From Gorsachius magnificus (taxonomy: Eukaryota; Chordata; Aves; Pelecaniformes; Ardeidae), in contig CM067081.1 of NCBI GenBank assembly GCA_034008185.1, forward strand, positions 148,768,258-148,832,257: 64,000 nt of DNA, given 5' to 3'. The notes beneath the pieces are model-generated. The model had not been told where the DNA came from. It did not search any database and saw nothing but the letters and a program-made list of their open reading frames with translations. The translations under genes and the position numbers were made by a program. Numbering within the stretch: position 1 is the first letter of the stretch; each line of letters opens with the position of its first letter. Shown here piece after piece: positions 38,574 through 50,359 of this stretch.

Positions 38574-40086
38574 GTAAGTACAGCTGCTGCTAGACACAGC
38601 AGCACTTGTTCTTTGTAGGGGAAAAGTGGGTGAGGGCATGGGGGTAACTCTTTAAAATTCAGCCTACACCAGTCACTGCTCTCAAGTCCTTGCAGTACAA
38701 CTCAGCATTACCTTTGCATAGTGCATTTTAGGCTAGACCTAGATGTGAAAGGAATATATTTTGCCATGAGATTATCACACATGCGATGTATGTCTATCAT
38801 CTTTCACACCTACTGCTTTCCAAGGGATATCTTTCTCCTAAACTGAAAAGTACAGTTAAGGTTCAAACCTTTTTTTCTTTTTTTGATGGATAATTTTCAT
38901 ATTTTTTGCTGTTACATTCCTGCAGCTACCACATTATTCTGTTTCCCTTGAGCATTGTAAGTGAGTTGTAAAAGAGAAAAATTACTGAATGCTTTTGAAC
39001 TTTCTTGTGAATGTTGATCTGGAAAAAGGAAGAACAATTTTGGCTTTGTTAATTTTTGGAAGACTGATGAAGACATTTTCAAAAACACAGCCTATGAATA
39101 AGTTTTGATTAAATAGAGCTTTGCATATTAAAATTGAGAATAATTTTGATGATTCTCAAATTCTGAGAAATCAGTCTCCTTTGAAAGCTGAATGCTTTGG
39201 TAGAGCAGGAGTTCTTATTTTTTAGTTTTTTTCTTTTTTTCAAAAATTTACTGGACATGACACAGCTGGGTTTTGCCCACCAGTCTGTGTTCTCCACTGG
39301 GCATAAATGGGAGGTATAAAATGGCACAAACGTAGTAGATAGATACTTCTTGTCCAAAGAAAAATCTGCTTTTTGTTTTTTTTTTTTTTTTTTTGTCAAT
39401 GAATGGTAAAACTGGAAGTTCTTTGGAACATCAGGCTTGCAGATTGCTTTTTCCCTTTCAAGCTCTTGTCATTTTTATTCTCCCAGTACGTTATGCAGGT
39501 TGTCTTTTGTATCCCAGCACAGCTGAAGTTTAGTGTTTAGGTGGAGCATTTTTTCATTTCAGTATCTGAAATATGACAGTAAAGTGTCTTCCTTCAAATT
39601 AATAGAGTTTGCGCACTGTCATTTTCATACCTGCTACCTACATTAACTGAAGAGGAAAGAGGTGGTGAGGAACTTACTATGCCCTCACTAACCCAAAGGT
39701 GTTAAGATGAAGGTGCAGTTCAGTATTGCAGCTAGGCTGATCAAATGGCTAGGTACCATCTGTGACAAAAGTGCCATCCTGCTTGTGCTCTCTTCCCTCC
39801 TTCTCCTGCAGTGCATGTTCTGTTTTTTTCCCTTGTTGCTGATTTGGGGACTGAAACATAAAAAAAATTACTTACTTTTTATTCTTTGAAAAGGGCTGGG
39901 GTTTCAGCTATGTAGAAGTTTCTTGGCATGCCATGTTATTACACACCAGTGATGGGAACACAGTGGGGGAAAAAGAAACTAGTAGCCGTCCTTTAAATCA
40001 GTTTATCAGTAATGTCAAACAGAGACGTGTAGGCTCTTGTGCTCTTTTCTTTTTGTTTTATTTCTTTATCATCTGCTCTTTTGCAG

Positions 40087-40203
40087 GTATCCGTCAGCTC
40101 CAGCTTATCCTTTTGAAGGTTGCCTTGATCTTGGGAATAGAGATCCATGTCAATGTGGAATTTCAGGGGCTTGTTTACCCTCCAGAGGATCAGGAGAATG
40201 AAA
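40087..40203 (+). CDS. MICAL3: MICAL3 coding exon 3, with GC splice donor
   Basis: Encodes residues 158-196 ([20 protein letters not shown], then VNVEFQGL and PPEDQENE) of the monooxygenase domain. The acceptor is TTTGCAG. The only donor that keeps the frame is a noncanonical GC site, GCAAGT at 40204: splicing there gives an Arg codon (A+GA) and the family sequence RIGW. Reading through would give two more codons and then a stop. Confidence 0.96.
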
Positions 40204-40908
40204 GCAAGTAGCATTGAAATGGGTAGTAGAGCAAGGGGAAGTTGGTAGGATACACAGACTCCTGCTCCTTAACACTGCTTATGACTCTTCAGTCCTTTCC
40301 TCATGCTCCATTAATGAGAGTAATTATTAATGTTCTTTTGGTTGAATTTTTAGTGGGATTTATTCTTCCTAGTGACAAATCCAAATTAGTTACTATGTAA
40401 AACAAAATCACCTGAAGTACTATGCAGAAATAGACCGTGACACAGTAGATCGTAATTGCTCCTAAAATCTTTAAGCCTATTACACTTAGAAGATACCTTT
40501 TTAAAACAACTCCTTTCCTTGCATTCACTGAAGATATTTACATCAGTGAATGATCCATGTTATGCTTTTTGTATCTTTGTGAAACCTGTTTTCTGATCAC
40601 CATGGGAGATGGTGGCTTGCTTGGTTTTTGGCATCCTATTAATTGAATAGATAGCAGACAAGCTATAAAGGTTGTGGTGATCCTTAAAGCCAATAGTCGG
40701 GGCGGGGGTTGCCAGAGCTGTGTCTGCCTCTGATTCACACAGAGTGGCTGTGCAAGTCATCAATAGCCCTGTCAACAATATAGCTGTCCTGCAGTGTATC
40801 TTTACTGCCCATGTGAGGAAGGGATTATGGATAGTAAGAAGTGGTTTTATGTATTTGTTCTATTATAATCACTGTTTCTATTGTCATTAACTTGGAGTTT
40901 ATGAACAG

Positions 40909-41010
40909 GAATAGGTTGGCGTGCATTGGTCCACCCAAAAACCCATCCAGTATCTGAGTATGAGTTTGAAGTAATCATTGGAGGGGATGGCAGGAGGAAC
41001 ACATTAGAAG
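40909..41010 (+). CDS. MICAL3: MICAL3 coding exon 4, DG motif of the FAD domain
   Basis: Encodes residues 197-230, [13 protein letters not shown] followed by [16 protein letters not shown]. The IIGGDGRRN segment (220-227) is the DG-type motif that contacts FAD and NADPH in class A flavoprotein monooxygenases. MICAL2 has an Ala where G222 lies here (from memory). The acceptor is ATGAACAG, the partner of the GC donor upstream; the donor is GTAATG, phase 1. Confidence 0.97.
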
Positions 41011-41576
41011 GTAATGGTGTGTCTGTAACTTGCTTTCAAATAGAACTTATTATTAAATTAATTAGTACAAAAATATCCTTTAACATCCCAATGAAAATCT
41101 GGAAAGACATTTGATTAGTGAAAGGGAAGATTGAAAGTCCATGTAAAAATCCATTTGTATCAGACATGTTGGTCATCTTTTTCCTCTTCCTATCCACTAG
41201 CAATGGAATTAGGTGTTTTGACCTGGATAATTTTTCCTACATTGTTTCTTTAGTTGAGTAGTGTTGTAGCTCTTACTTTTGGGAGTAGGAGTTGAAGTGT
41301 TGAGTGTTATTCTGTGTTGTAGAGAATTCTATCTTAATATTTTTGATGCAAGTTGCAATTTTTGGAAAAGAGGTAAGAAAGAGAGGGGAGCTTTTTCCCT
41401 AAACAAGAGCTTTTATTTTTCTGGTGAAGCAATTGTTGCTTTCTCTGTGCAGGTGTTTGTAAGTCATCAGATCCATTCTCTCTGTATTCTATGAGGGCAT
41501 CTGTCTATGACATGCTGTGCCTTCTCTGAAGGTATGCTCTATTTCTCAGTGTTACTACTTTATCCTTGCCCCGTAG

Positions 41577-41732
41577 GGTTTCGCCGAAAAGAGTTCCGTG
41601 GTAAACTAGCAATTGCTATCACAGCAAACTTCATCAATCGCAACACCACAGCTGAAGCCAAAGTAGAAGAGATCAGCGGTGTGGCCTTCATATTCAACCA
41701 GAAGTTCTTCCAGGATCTACGAGAAGCCACAG
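41577..41732 (+). CDS. MICAL3: MICAL3 coding exon 5, monooxygenase domain
   Basis: Encodes residues 231-282: [20 protein letters not shown], then [20 protein letters not shown] and DLREAT. This block is nearly identical across MICAL proteins and forms the substrate side of the catalytic domain. The acceptor is CCGTAG and the donor GTTTGC, a less typical sequence. It ends in phase 1. Confidence 0.97.
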
Positions 41733-42297
41733 GTTTGCCAGCAATTGCCAGATTTCCAGTGAAAACTATTTGTCTTTATTATTATAACTTTGCAATTCAG
41801 GTATCATGTTTAATCAACAAATGAACATCTTGTGCAAGGAAGTCAGTCATTGCTGTCTCTCTTTGAAATCTGACTTCCCCATTTTTACAGCTGTTCTATA
41901 CAGATGTGTATCATTCAGATGTGTTTCATTTTTGTTTAGAAGTGGAGAACTTATTTCCTGGAAAGTTTTCAGGAAATCTGAGCCCTAAATAGGAAAGGTC
42001 TAAATCCTGAGTTCAGTTCCCTGCGCTCCACATCTGAATGCAAACTTCAGAGCGATGATAAATATATTTTTTTTTTAAAAAAGAGGTAGCTATATGCAGG
42101 TGTAATATGCTGGTGGTGGTTTTGTTGAAGATTCATGTTTTAAAGTCATCAAAAGCATGGGAGAAAGCTGCTTGGGATTCTCTCTCTAAGGCTTTCTAAC
42201 CAGAGAGTTTCAACTTACTTTCTTCTAGTAGAGCTCTTGTGTTACATGTGACATGTAATTTTTTCCTTCACTACCATGTGTTTTGTTCTGTCACAAG

Positions 42298-42398
42298 GTA
42301 TTGACTTGGAGAACATTGTCTACTACAAAGATGATACACACTACTTTGTCATGACTGCCAAAAAACAGAGCTTGCTGGAAAAAGGAGTGATACGGCAT
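42298..42398 (+). CDS. MICAL3: MICAL3 coding exon 6, monooxygenase domain
   Basis: Encodes the split Gly 283 and residues to 316: [20 protein letters not shown], then [13 protein letters not shown]. The family-typical [17 protein letters not shown] block confirms the reading frame. The acceptor is CACAAG (weak last trinucleotide) and the donor GTGGGT. It ends in phase 0. Confidence 0.97.
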
Positions 42399-43067
42399 GT
42401 GGGTATTAACTTTTCCTGTGCTCTCTATGTACTGAGATTTTGGTACCATTTGCTTTCAGTATGCTGAAAGAAGGGAAACACCCTCTTCTTTCACCACAGG
42501 TGTATTTGAGACCACAAATACATGTGGTTAAACCCTTCTGAAGTATTTTGGGCCATCAGAAGAGTGTTACAAGATCTATTCTGTCCAAATTTGTATTCCT
42601 TTGTGGATTTGGGGGTTTCTTGAATGATAAGAAAAAATACACTTAAAGAACCGTTGATAGCTTAGTTGAGCTTCCCTCATTTTATGGGAATGAAACCACA
42701 GGGAGTGAAGAAAGTATTGGAAATATACCTAATTTTGACAGAAGCTGATTTAAAAGTAGTTTGACCACAGATGAATAAATAAGGACTGGGGTCTTGTGTC
42801 TTTTGTCTGAAGAGTGTGAAGAGAAATGCTCAGAAGTTTCTTAGGCTTTTCACAGTCAGAAATCCTAGTAGGACTGACTACTTTTTGCAATGAAAAATTT
42901 ATAAATTTTCTCTTGGAAGCATAAACACAGATACCAATGAAAGAAATTAGAGGGCAAACCTGTATCAGTGGGTTTGCAGGAGTTTTAAGGCCAACTATTG
43001 TATATACCAATCTTAAAATAAATTTGTGGATTTGGCTATTTCACTTTTAATTTTCTCTTTTTGGCAG

Positions 43068-43325
43068 GATTACGCTGACACAGAGTTACTACTCTCACGG
43101 GAGAATGTGGACCAGGATGCTCTGCTAAACTATGCCAGAGAAGCAGCTGACTTCTCCACTAATCAGCAGCTGCCATCGCTGGACTTTGCCATCAATCACT
43201 ATGGCCAGCCAGATGTGGCCATGTTTGACTTCACGTGCATGTATGCGTCGGAGAATGCAGCCCTGGTGCGAGAGCAGAATGGCCACCAGTTACTTGTGGC
43301 ACTGGTTGGGGACAGCCTTTTAGAG
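43068..43325 (+). CDS. MICAL3: MICAL3 coding exon 7, second FAD motif
   Basis: Encodes residues 317-402, from [20 protein letters not shown] to [12 protein letters not shown]. The GD motif (G397, D398) near the end contacts the FAD pyrophosphate and ribityl chain in this fold. The [15 protein letters not shown] stretch marks the protein as MICAL3 rather than MICAL2. The acceptor is TTGGCAG and the donor GTTTGT, with phase 0 at both ends. Confidence 0.98.
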
Positions 43326-43923
43326 GTTTGTGTTTTAAACTTACCATGTATAAACAGTGAATTGAAGCATAAGCAAAAGCCATGGCACCCATCACCAAAA
43401 TATACGCTGCCTATAAGATAGTTACTACAAGGAAAGCTGCTGTTTATTATATAATAAAGTGAGAAGTTTGAAGGAAGGGTAGGAGTGTTGGGAAAACAGA
43501 TTATTTAGGGTGGTGATGATCTTGCTTACAAAAATCTGTGCAGAGGTTTCTGAAGTTATGTCTGTTCCATCTGCTTCTTATTGGGACAATTAGACTCTCT
43601 AAAGAACCTACTGTAGGCCTGTTAATAATTAGCATTTTGTACTTGGTTAAAAAATACAGTATTGAAGAGAAGCTGTTAAGGCACTCCAGGCTATGAATTG
43701 TTGTTGGAAATAGAAGAGCATTGGCTTTGGGGGAGCTCATGGGCAATTCACTGTACATCTGGCTTCCTCTAGCCCAGTGGGAGTGGAGCTTTAAGCTAAT
43801 TACTGAGCTATCATTTCCCAGCAGATTACCTTCTAAATATATTCTTAATATATTTGATTGTTTGAAATTTTCCATAACTGATGCTTTTCCTTTCTCTGCT
43901 TTTTTTGTAAACTGTAATATTAG

Positions 43924-44039
43924 CCATTTTGGCCAATGGGAACTGGAATAGCCAGGGGATTTTTGGCTGCAATGGACTCTGCTTGGATGGTACGAAGTTG
44001 GTCACTCGGAGCCAGTCCTTTGGAAGTTCTTGCAGAGAG
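43924..44039 (+). CDS. MICAL3: MICAL3 coding exon 8, end of the FAD fold
   Basis: Encodes residues 403-440 plus two bases: [38 protein letters not shown]. The GTG.ARGF segment completes the FAD site begun by the GD motif of the preceding exon. The acceptor is ATATTAG and the donor GTAATA. It ends in phase 2 and needs a following G to complete Arg 441, which the next exon supplies. Confidence 0.97.
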
Positions 44040-44835
44040 GTAATAGAGAAAACTAATACGCTTTCAGTTCTAATCTAATCCTCCAACATCTCATCATTCT
44101 TTCCAGTTTCTTCTAGTACAAAAGGGAGACACAATGCTCTCTGGTTTTAGAGGATGCTTGTGGGTATAATTTAATTAAAATTTCATAAGGACCTGATAAA
44201 CTGAAGTATTTTTATAGAGGAATAAGAAATATTGCAGCTGTTCTTGGTCCTAGTTTTAAAAGCAGATTAGACAAAGAATCTTTTTGGTGCTTACTGATAC
44301 TACATGGAGAAAGCGAGCCTGACTTAACTGTCACCAGCCTTGCAATAGCAAAGCAGATGAAGATGTAGGTGCCTTTAAGGTACCAGAGACAAAAGTTCTT
44401 GCCATTCCCTATTACCTTGTAAATATCTCTTATGATTTTCTTTGAAGGAAGCTAAGACCTACTTTTACTTCATCTTCTCCTAAATTGATCACTTTGTTTC
44501 ATATAAGCCAAACAACATCTTGTGTTTCTTTGGAGTATTGAGTTCTGGATGTTTTTATCATCATTGGTTGAGTGTTGTTTTGGTGACTCGAAGTGATAAC
44601 TTATAAATCAGAACTTGGGTAAGTAAAAGATGGAGTGAATCTAATAGAACCTATTTTAAACTTAAGCAACTACAGCTTCTGACCATCAGGAACCATGGTA
44701 TCATTTTAAAAATTGTATAAATGGCACAATGGATATTTAAAGTTCCATTTGTTTGAGTTCCAAAAAATGGTGAAAATAATGTTGCAGCTGGAGCCAGACT
44801 TCTATTATCTTCCCATTAGACATTTGCAGACAGCA

Positions 44836-44985
44836 GTAAGATCTTCCCTGAGCCTTCTCACCTGCACACCGAACAAACCCGGTTCCCTTGGCCTCTCTTA
44901 ACAGGGCAAGTGCTCCAGTCCCCTTGGTGGCCTTCTTCCTGAGTGGCTCCAGTGTCTCAGTGTCTTTCATGTACCAGGGAACCCT
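44836..44985 (-). mobile_element. Diverged CR1 fragment in a MICAL3 intron
   Basis: About 150 bp resemble the CR1 ORF2 C-terminal region in minus orientation. Recognisable blocks are AGATCTTCCCTGAGCCTTCTC, GGGCAAGTGCTCCAGTCCCC, TTGGTGGCC and TCAGTGTCTTTCATGTACCA. It is more diverged than the other CR1 copies here and has neither the 3' tail nor the 5' part. Confidence 0.85.
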
Positions 44986-45174
44986 TTCAGTGAGGCTTGA
45001 TGTATTGTTTTCTTCCTTCCTTTTGATTTCTGGAGTTATATATTATTAAATTTCAGATTTTAATACACTTATACTGAAACTTAGCTATTCAGTGTCTGAA
45101 GTGGTTAGATTTCTGATCTGAATGTTTATGTCTCCAGGGTTGACTTAGCAGTATTAGTAGTGATGCATCTCTTT

Positions 45175-45258
45175 AAAAAAAAAAACAAAACCAAAACCCA
45201 AAAAACCACAACCCACAAAACCTAAACCAAACAAACCAACCAAAACAAAACCCCAAAC
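45175..45258. repeat. A/C-rich tract next to a splice acceptor
   Basis: Some 84 bp consist of A and C apart from a single T, in AAAACCAAAACCC-type units. It ends about 25 bp before the acceptor at 45283, directly ahead of the polypyrimidine tract, so it occupies the place where the branch point of this intron should lie. Confidence 0.85.
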
Positions 45259-45283
45259 TTTTTTTTAATTTTATTTTCTCAAG

Positions 45284-45410
45284 GGAAAGCATTTATAGGC
45301 TACTGCCTCAGACCACCCCTGAGAATGTGAGTAAAAACTTCAGCCATTACAGCATTGATCCCGCCACCCGGTATCCCAATATCAACGTCAACTTCTTGCG
45401 GCCACAGCAG
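45284..45410 (+). CDS. MICAL3: MICAL3 coding exon 9
   Basis: Encodes residues 441-483: [19 protein letters not shown], then [19 protein letters not shown] and PQQ. This is the C-terminal end of the monooxygenase domain, leading to the CH domain. The acceptor is CTCAAG behind a T-rich tract and the donor is GTAACT, phase 0. A donor-like GTGAGT lies inside the exon at 45327-45332; using it would shorten the exon to 43 bases and shift the frame, so it is presumably not used. Confidence 0.97.
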
Positions 45411-45925
45411 GTAACTGGAGAAATGATGCTTCTCAATGCTTGCAGTCTGCATTGTCTTTCCTTAGGTGAAGCTATGCTAATGTTTTGAGAACAGAGAGTG
45501 ACCTGATGTTTCAGTATAGCATGGAAGCAGTGAAAAGCAGATATATCAGTCAAGAGTAGACCTCCATACTTTAACAAATTCCTGTTTAGGAATTTTTTAT
45601 TTTGACAGTTTTAACTTTGCTGTAATGATACATGAAATCTATATATGTGTGTGTGTGCACGCGTGTGCATTTTCTTTGTAATAATCTAGTATAGCATTGC
45701 CATTGCAATTTGGTGTCTACTGAGCAGCAGCAGTCAGCTAGACTGTTCAGCACTGACCAGCTGTTTTGTATTGTTCTGGAGTTGTTGGACTAGAGATTTC
45801 TGCTACATAAGTGTACTTGTATTCCTTTGTGTGCTTTGGGATGATTCCTTCTTGTCCTCCTTTTTCTGTATGGATCTTGGGTGCATGCCATGTTGGTAAT
45901 TTTTAATTTTTTGGTGTTATTTTAG

Positions 45926-46019
45926 GTACGCCACTTGTATAATACAGGAGACTTGAAAGATATTCACCTGGAAATAGAGAACTTTGTGAACTCCAGGACA
46001 CCAAAGCTGACTCGGAATG
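45926..46019 (+). CDS. MICAL3: MICAL3 coding exon 10, linker to the CH domain
   Basis: Encodes residues 484-514: VRHLYNTGDLKDIHLEIEN, then FVNSRTPKLTRN. This is the short variable linker between monooxygenase and CH domains. From memory, human MICAL3 has one extra Thr (RTTPKL) here. The acceptor is TTTTAG and the donor GTAGGC, phase 1. Confidence 0.95.
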
Positions 46020-47167
46020 GTAGGCCTGGCTACTGCTCCATTCCTTTCAGTATTCTGGAGCTGGATCAGTGCAGGACATAGAGCAGCAAGGCTCTAAAGT
46101 ATTACTTAACCAGTCTCTTTTGATTTAGAAAAAATACCCAGCAATTGTTTCGTCAATAGTCTGATTTAGCAATTTTTCAAGTTTCAGTTAACATGTAAAT
46201 GCATTTTTGTTTGCCTGATTTCCCTTGCTTTATAATGCTGTTATATTTCTAAGCATATTTGCTTATGCAAGCATTTTTTCACCTCCTTTATCCTATAATA
46301 ATATCCTTAGAGTGCAGAAGCGTAGCCTGAATTAATTCAAACAGTAAACTCAGAATTGTCACAAACATAACAGAAGGTAATTTCTTGTGCAGTCTTTCAT
46401 GTTCATGCTTTCCTTTACTTAATCTCATCTCTTAGCTTAACTAAATGAAACCTCACTTTGCTTGCATTATTCTGAAAGCAAGATGCCTTATGATAAGCAT
46501 TTCGGTATCTGTCTACTTGTCGGGTTCCCTGAGGGGCATGCTGAACTTTTCCTTTTGCACACCTTGCCTTTGGATGTCCAGGTAGTGTTTGGAGACTCTC
46601 AGAGTGGCACTTTGCTGCTAAGCATCCCTTTCACTGCTGAATAGCTGTGTAGTCTTTTGATTTGTTCTTTGGCCTGCACCCACGTCCCTTTAGGCTGTAA
46701 TCTTGTCAGATCTTGCAGTAAGGCAAGGTCAAAACAGGTCAGTGCTTTTAAAGGAAAGCTTTCAAGAGAAAAGAAAAGGTTGCAGCAGTACATTTGTAGT
46801 TCTTCCATTAGAAATGGTATATCTGAGCTTTAGAGAGCATTTGTGCTACTGTATATCCTTTTGATCATGTTTAAAACAAGCCTTTGTGACTGTTTTATAA
46901 TTCCTAGGGCTCTTTTACAAGGGCTACGGTGAAAAGCTTCGTATGTCATAACTTAGATAATTACTTTTTAGCAAACTACAAATACTTCCTTGGATCCAAA
47001 ATAGTCTTTTTTTTAAAAAAAAAACCTCTGTCTTGTATTGCTCATTGTAGAAGGAGCTTGTTGTTTACATGAAGATTTTATGTGTTGATTCATGGATTTT
47101 ATGTTGGTTTTAGAATTCATGAAAGAGATGTTGTACATTTTTACTTTAAAAATGTGATTTCTTACAG
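46020..47167 (+). other. MICAL3: MICAL3 intron before the CH domain
   Basis: A 1.15-kb GT-AG intron, donor GTAGGC and acceptor TCTTACAG. No further exon or recognisable repeat is seen. Confidence 0.9.
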
Positions 47168-47315
47168 AGTCTGTAGCTCGCTCTAGTAAATTGCTCAGTT
47201 GGTGCCAGAGACAGACTGATGGATATGCTGGTGTAAATGTGACAGATCTCACAATGTCATGGAAAAGTGGCCTAGCTTTGTGTGCCATTATCCACAGATA
47301 CCGTCCAGACTTAAT
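47168..47315 (+). CDS. MICAL3: MICAL3 coding exon 11, first half of the CH domain
   Basis: Encodes residues 515-563: [49 protein letters not shown]. This is the start of a single calponin-homology domain (about 519-624), which in MICAL proteins helps position the enzyme on actin. The [21 protein letters not shown] block is highly typical. The acceptor is CTTACAG and the donor GTGAGT, phase 2. Confidence 0.98.
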
Positions 47316-48613
47316 GTGAGTAACTGGCTGTTTTGAATAACTGGAAAGAGCAGAACATTAGTGATATTTGGAACTAATAGTGTGGAGACTGAGGCGATGC
47401 ATTTGTGACTTACGGAGAAATGGATTGAAATGAATTCAATTAAACTTGATAGAAGCTAACGTATGGTGATTCACCAGCAGAGTGGAAGGTCATAATAGCT
47501 TGATGAATATGAAGGTAAATGTGTTGTCATTTTCGCTTCTGGATGATTTGACAGAATTAAGCTTCAGATTGGTACTGACTGGAAAGCATTATTGATTGAC
47601 AGCTCTTTTCTCTGTGAAGTTAGTCAGGAATAGTTCATAGCTTCAGTTGCATTTCTCATGAACAAGTCTCTACACAGCCCTTTATAAATCTCCTGTTTAA
47701 CAGTAACAACAGTAACTCTTTTTAAAGACTTTTAGGCTGCTCTTTTTAGAAGTAGTGACCCACAGTCTAAATAGAGACGTTGCTACTGTTTGTGCACTAA
47801 CATGCTGATTGGATGAAGGCGAGAGGCGGCCTCTTGCATGACATATTGGGTAAAACAGTGCCCAGATTCTAGAATAGGAAAACACTGCCTGGAAGAATTA
47901 ACGCAAAGTAACCAGAGCAAAGACTCTGGTACTTTAATTGAAATCTGAAATGGCTTCAACTTCCCAAAGGGACATTAGAAAAACTAATACTAGAGCTGTA
48001 CTTAAAGACATAATCCAGTGTAAAGCATGCTGAAAAATTACTTGGTTATTCCCTTCCCATGTGCACTGAATTACTTCTCTATTGGTGTACTTGAGTTAAC
48101 CTGAGCTACTATTTTTAATAGCTATATAGCTTGTGGAGAGTTCAAATAACTTATAAAATGGATTTATAACTCTTTACAAGCTATTGCTTTTTATATAGCT
48201 TTTATATAGTTCTACAAGTTTTGGAAAAAGTCAGGAGAACTAAACTATGGATCAGTCCAGAAAAAAGGGGACAAAAATGATGACTTAATTTAGTTCCAAG
48301 CCCACAAGAGATTTTATGTAGGGGAAAACAGCAAAGTCTTCCAGCAAAGGAGGAAGTGAAGATATATTTCAGAGGGTAATAAAGTTTTTAAGAAGAAAAA
48401 TCTGTGTTTGGAGAAGGAGCAAAAAATGGAAAAAGAATACTTTTGAGCCAGAGTTCACCATAATTAAGTAGTATCAACTCTGCAATACGAAAAGGTTGCT
48501 GGCAAATAAATTAGAGAGATTTTGGAGAAAAAAAAAAGAGATGGATCCCTGAGTTCTTTCAGAAGACTGGTTTCTACTTGATTCAGTGTATGCTGTCTTT
48601 CTGCCCTTTGCAG
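47316..48613 (+). other. MICAL3: MICAL3 intron within the CH domain
   Basis: A 1.3-kb GT-AG intron with donor GTGAGT and acceptor CCTTTGCAG. Its second half is purine-rich with many short A runs. Nothing else was recognised. Confidence 0.9.
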
Positions 48614-48810
48614 AGACTTTGATTCTTTGGATGAGCACAATGTGGAGAAGAATAACCAGCTGGCCTTTGACATCGCTGAAAAAGAGTTTGGAATATCTCC
48701 CATTATGACTGGAAAGGAAATGGCATCTGTCGGAGAGCCAGATAAATTGTCGATGGTGATGTACCTTACACAGTTCTATGAGATGTTCAAAGACACCATC
48801 CCCTCTAGCG
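48614..48810 (+). CDS. MICAL3: MICAL3 coding exon 12, second half of the CH domain
   Basis: Encodes the split Ile 564 and residues to 629: [65 protein letters not shown]. It completes the CH domain. The acceptor is TTTGCAG and the donor GTAAGG, phase 1. The next exon supplies AT to form Asp 630. Confidence 0.98.
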
Positions 48811-49728
48811 GTAAGGAGTTTGGGGCAGGTCTCAGATTTAAAGACAGTTTCAGGATGAACGTGTGCGCTTCATTTATCTTCATGCTTCTTCTGCGTAAGC
48901 TCATACTAGTCACTCATTAATTTTACATTACAAAAGTTGACTTCTTATTGGTGCTGATAAAGACCATGTTAGCAGCATCAGAAGCAAAAAATATGAGTTA
49001 ATACAAAATAATGTTCTAAAAATAATGTCCTCAAAAGTTCTAAACTCACCTCAGCACTACTAGGTAACTTGTCTGCTTTCTTGCTATTATTAGGAGTTCA
49101 TTTGCCTTCCTAGTAGTTGTTTAGTAGGTAATTTCAAAACACTGGCCAAGTTTTATATCCATCTATCTGTTTTATATCTATTTATTAACTGTTTATATCC
49201 ATGAATGGTGAGAGTAACTTCGGGCCAATGAGGAATGAAAGATCTTTGATTAGAACTGAAAGATGTAATTGCCTAATGCAAATCAAATGGCCTACCTTTA
49301 AATATTAATAATATTGTTATAGCTGTTTCTTTATTACTGATGATCTTAATTAAAGTCTATCATTCCTGGTGGGGAAAAAGAAATGTATTTAAAAATACGG
49401 TATGTATCGGGTATTGTTTCCCAAACACTGAACTCTTCTTAAGAATACTGATGATCCTGATGCTCTTGAACTATGAAAGTGAATAGAGTAAACAAACACA
49501 GTATTTATTCTGGGTGATTATAAACCCTGAAAGGAGAAATTATTTTGGCAAAATGAAAAAGCAGGGTAGCTGAGAAGGGTGTTAATTCTGGACGTTACTA
49601 TCATTTTGTACAGTGAATTAAAGAGTGTTATGTTAAAAAAAATAAAAATCAGTGAGTCCTTCAGTTAATAATAGTACCATAGAAATAATTTCTTGGTATT
49701 CCCTCATCCTACCTGTTTTTGCTAGCAG
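48811..49728 (+). other. MICAL3: MICAL3 intron after the CH domain
   Basis: A 0.9-kb AT-rich GT-AG intron. Its 3' end carries two adjacent acceptors, TAG and CAG (49723-49728), discussed under findings. Confidence 0.88.
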
Positions 49729-49841
49729 ATAGTCTGGACCTGAATGCAGAAGAAAAAGCTGCCCTAATTGCCAGTACCAAATCGCCCATCTCTTTTCTCA
49801 GTAAACTGGGACAAAGCATCTCTCGGAAACGCACTCCAAAG
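49729..49841 (+). CDS. MICAL3: MICAL3 coding exon 13
   Basis: Encodes residues 630-667: DSLDLNAEEKAALIASTKSP, ISFLSKLGQSISRKRTPK. It starts the linker that follows the CH domain, with a serine-rich and basic end. The chosen acceptor (CAG at 49726-49728) gives SSDSLDL, as in the family. The TAG three bases earlier would add one Ala. The donor is GTAACC, phase 0. Confidence 0.96.
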
Positions 49842-50296
49842 GTAACCATACCACAGTCTTGATAGCACTGTTAGGCTGCTGTCCAAGTAGGTGATACTAA
49901 AAATGTATGTGTAAGTGTGTATCTGCTATGCATTTACTATGTGTTCATCAGCTCTTGGCATGGGACAATACATGACACAACTACAGAATTACATCCATAA
50001 TATGTACTCTCAATTAGTGGTATATTTCAGTCTTGAAATCACAGTCCTGCAGTAATATTTGGGGGTATATTTTGTATTGGAACTTCATGGGTTGCTCAGT
50101 TCCCAGTTAGTTGAAAGTGTTGAAGAATGTCCAACTTGAAGGTAAGAATCCCCTTAAACAAATGGAGAATGAGCCCAGAGAATTAATCTGTTGTGTTGCA
50201 AAGCTTATTTAAGTGCACTGATGACCTTTATCTCAGGCCAGAAAGGTATGAGAATCCTTATTGTTGTTTTTTTCCGCCTCCTCCTTCCATTTTCAG

Positions 50297-50359
50297 GACA
50301 AAAAAGAAAAGGAACTGGAAGGTGCAGGAAAGAGGAGAAAAACCAGCCAGTCTGAGGAT
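50297..50359 (+). CDS. MICAL3: MICAL3 coding exon 14, basic NLS-like segment
   Basis: A 63-base, 21-codon exon encoding DKKEKELEGAGKRRKTSQSE plus D (668-688). With SRKRTPK from the preceding exon it forms a bipartite basic stretch in the position of the nuclear localisation signal described for MICAL2 and MICAL3. The acceptor is TTTTCAG and the donor GTAAGT, with phase 0 at both ends, so skipping would remove part of the signal without a frameshift. Confidence 0.96.

Noticed and set aside
45327..45332. GTGAGT within coding exon 9 as an alternative donor
   Set aside because: It would leave a 43-base exon, shift the frame and remove a conserved family segment; the downstream donor restores the known sequence.
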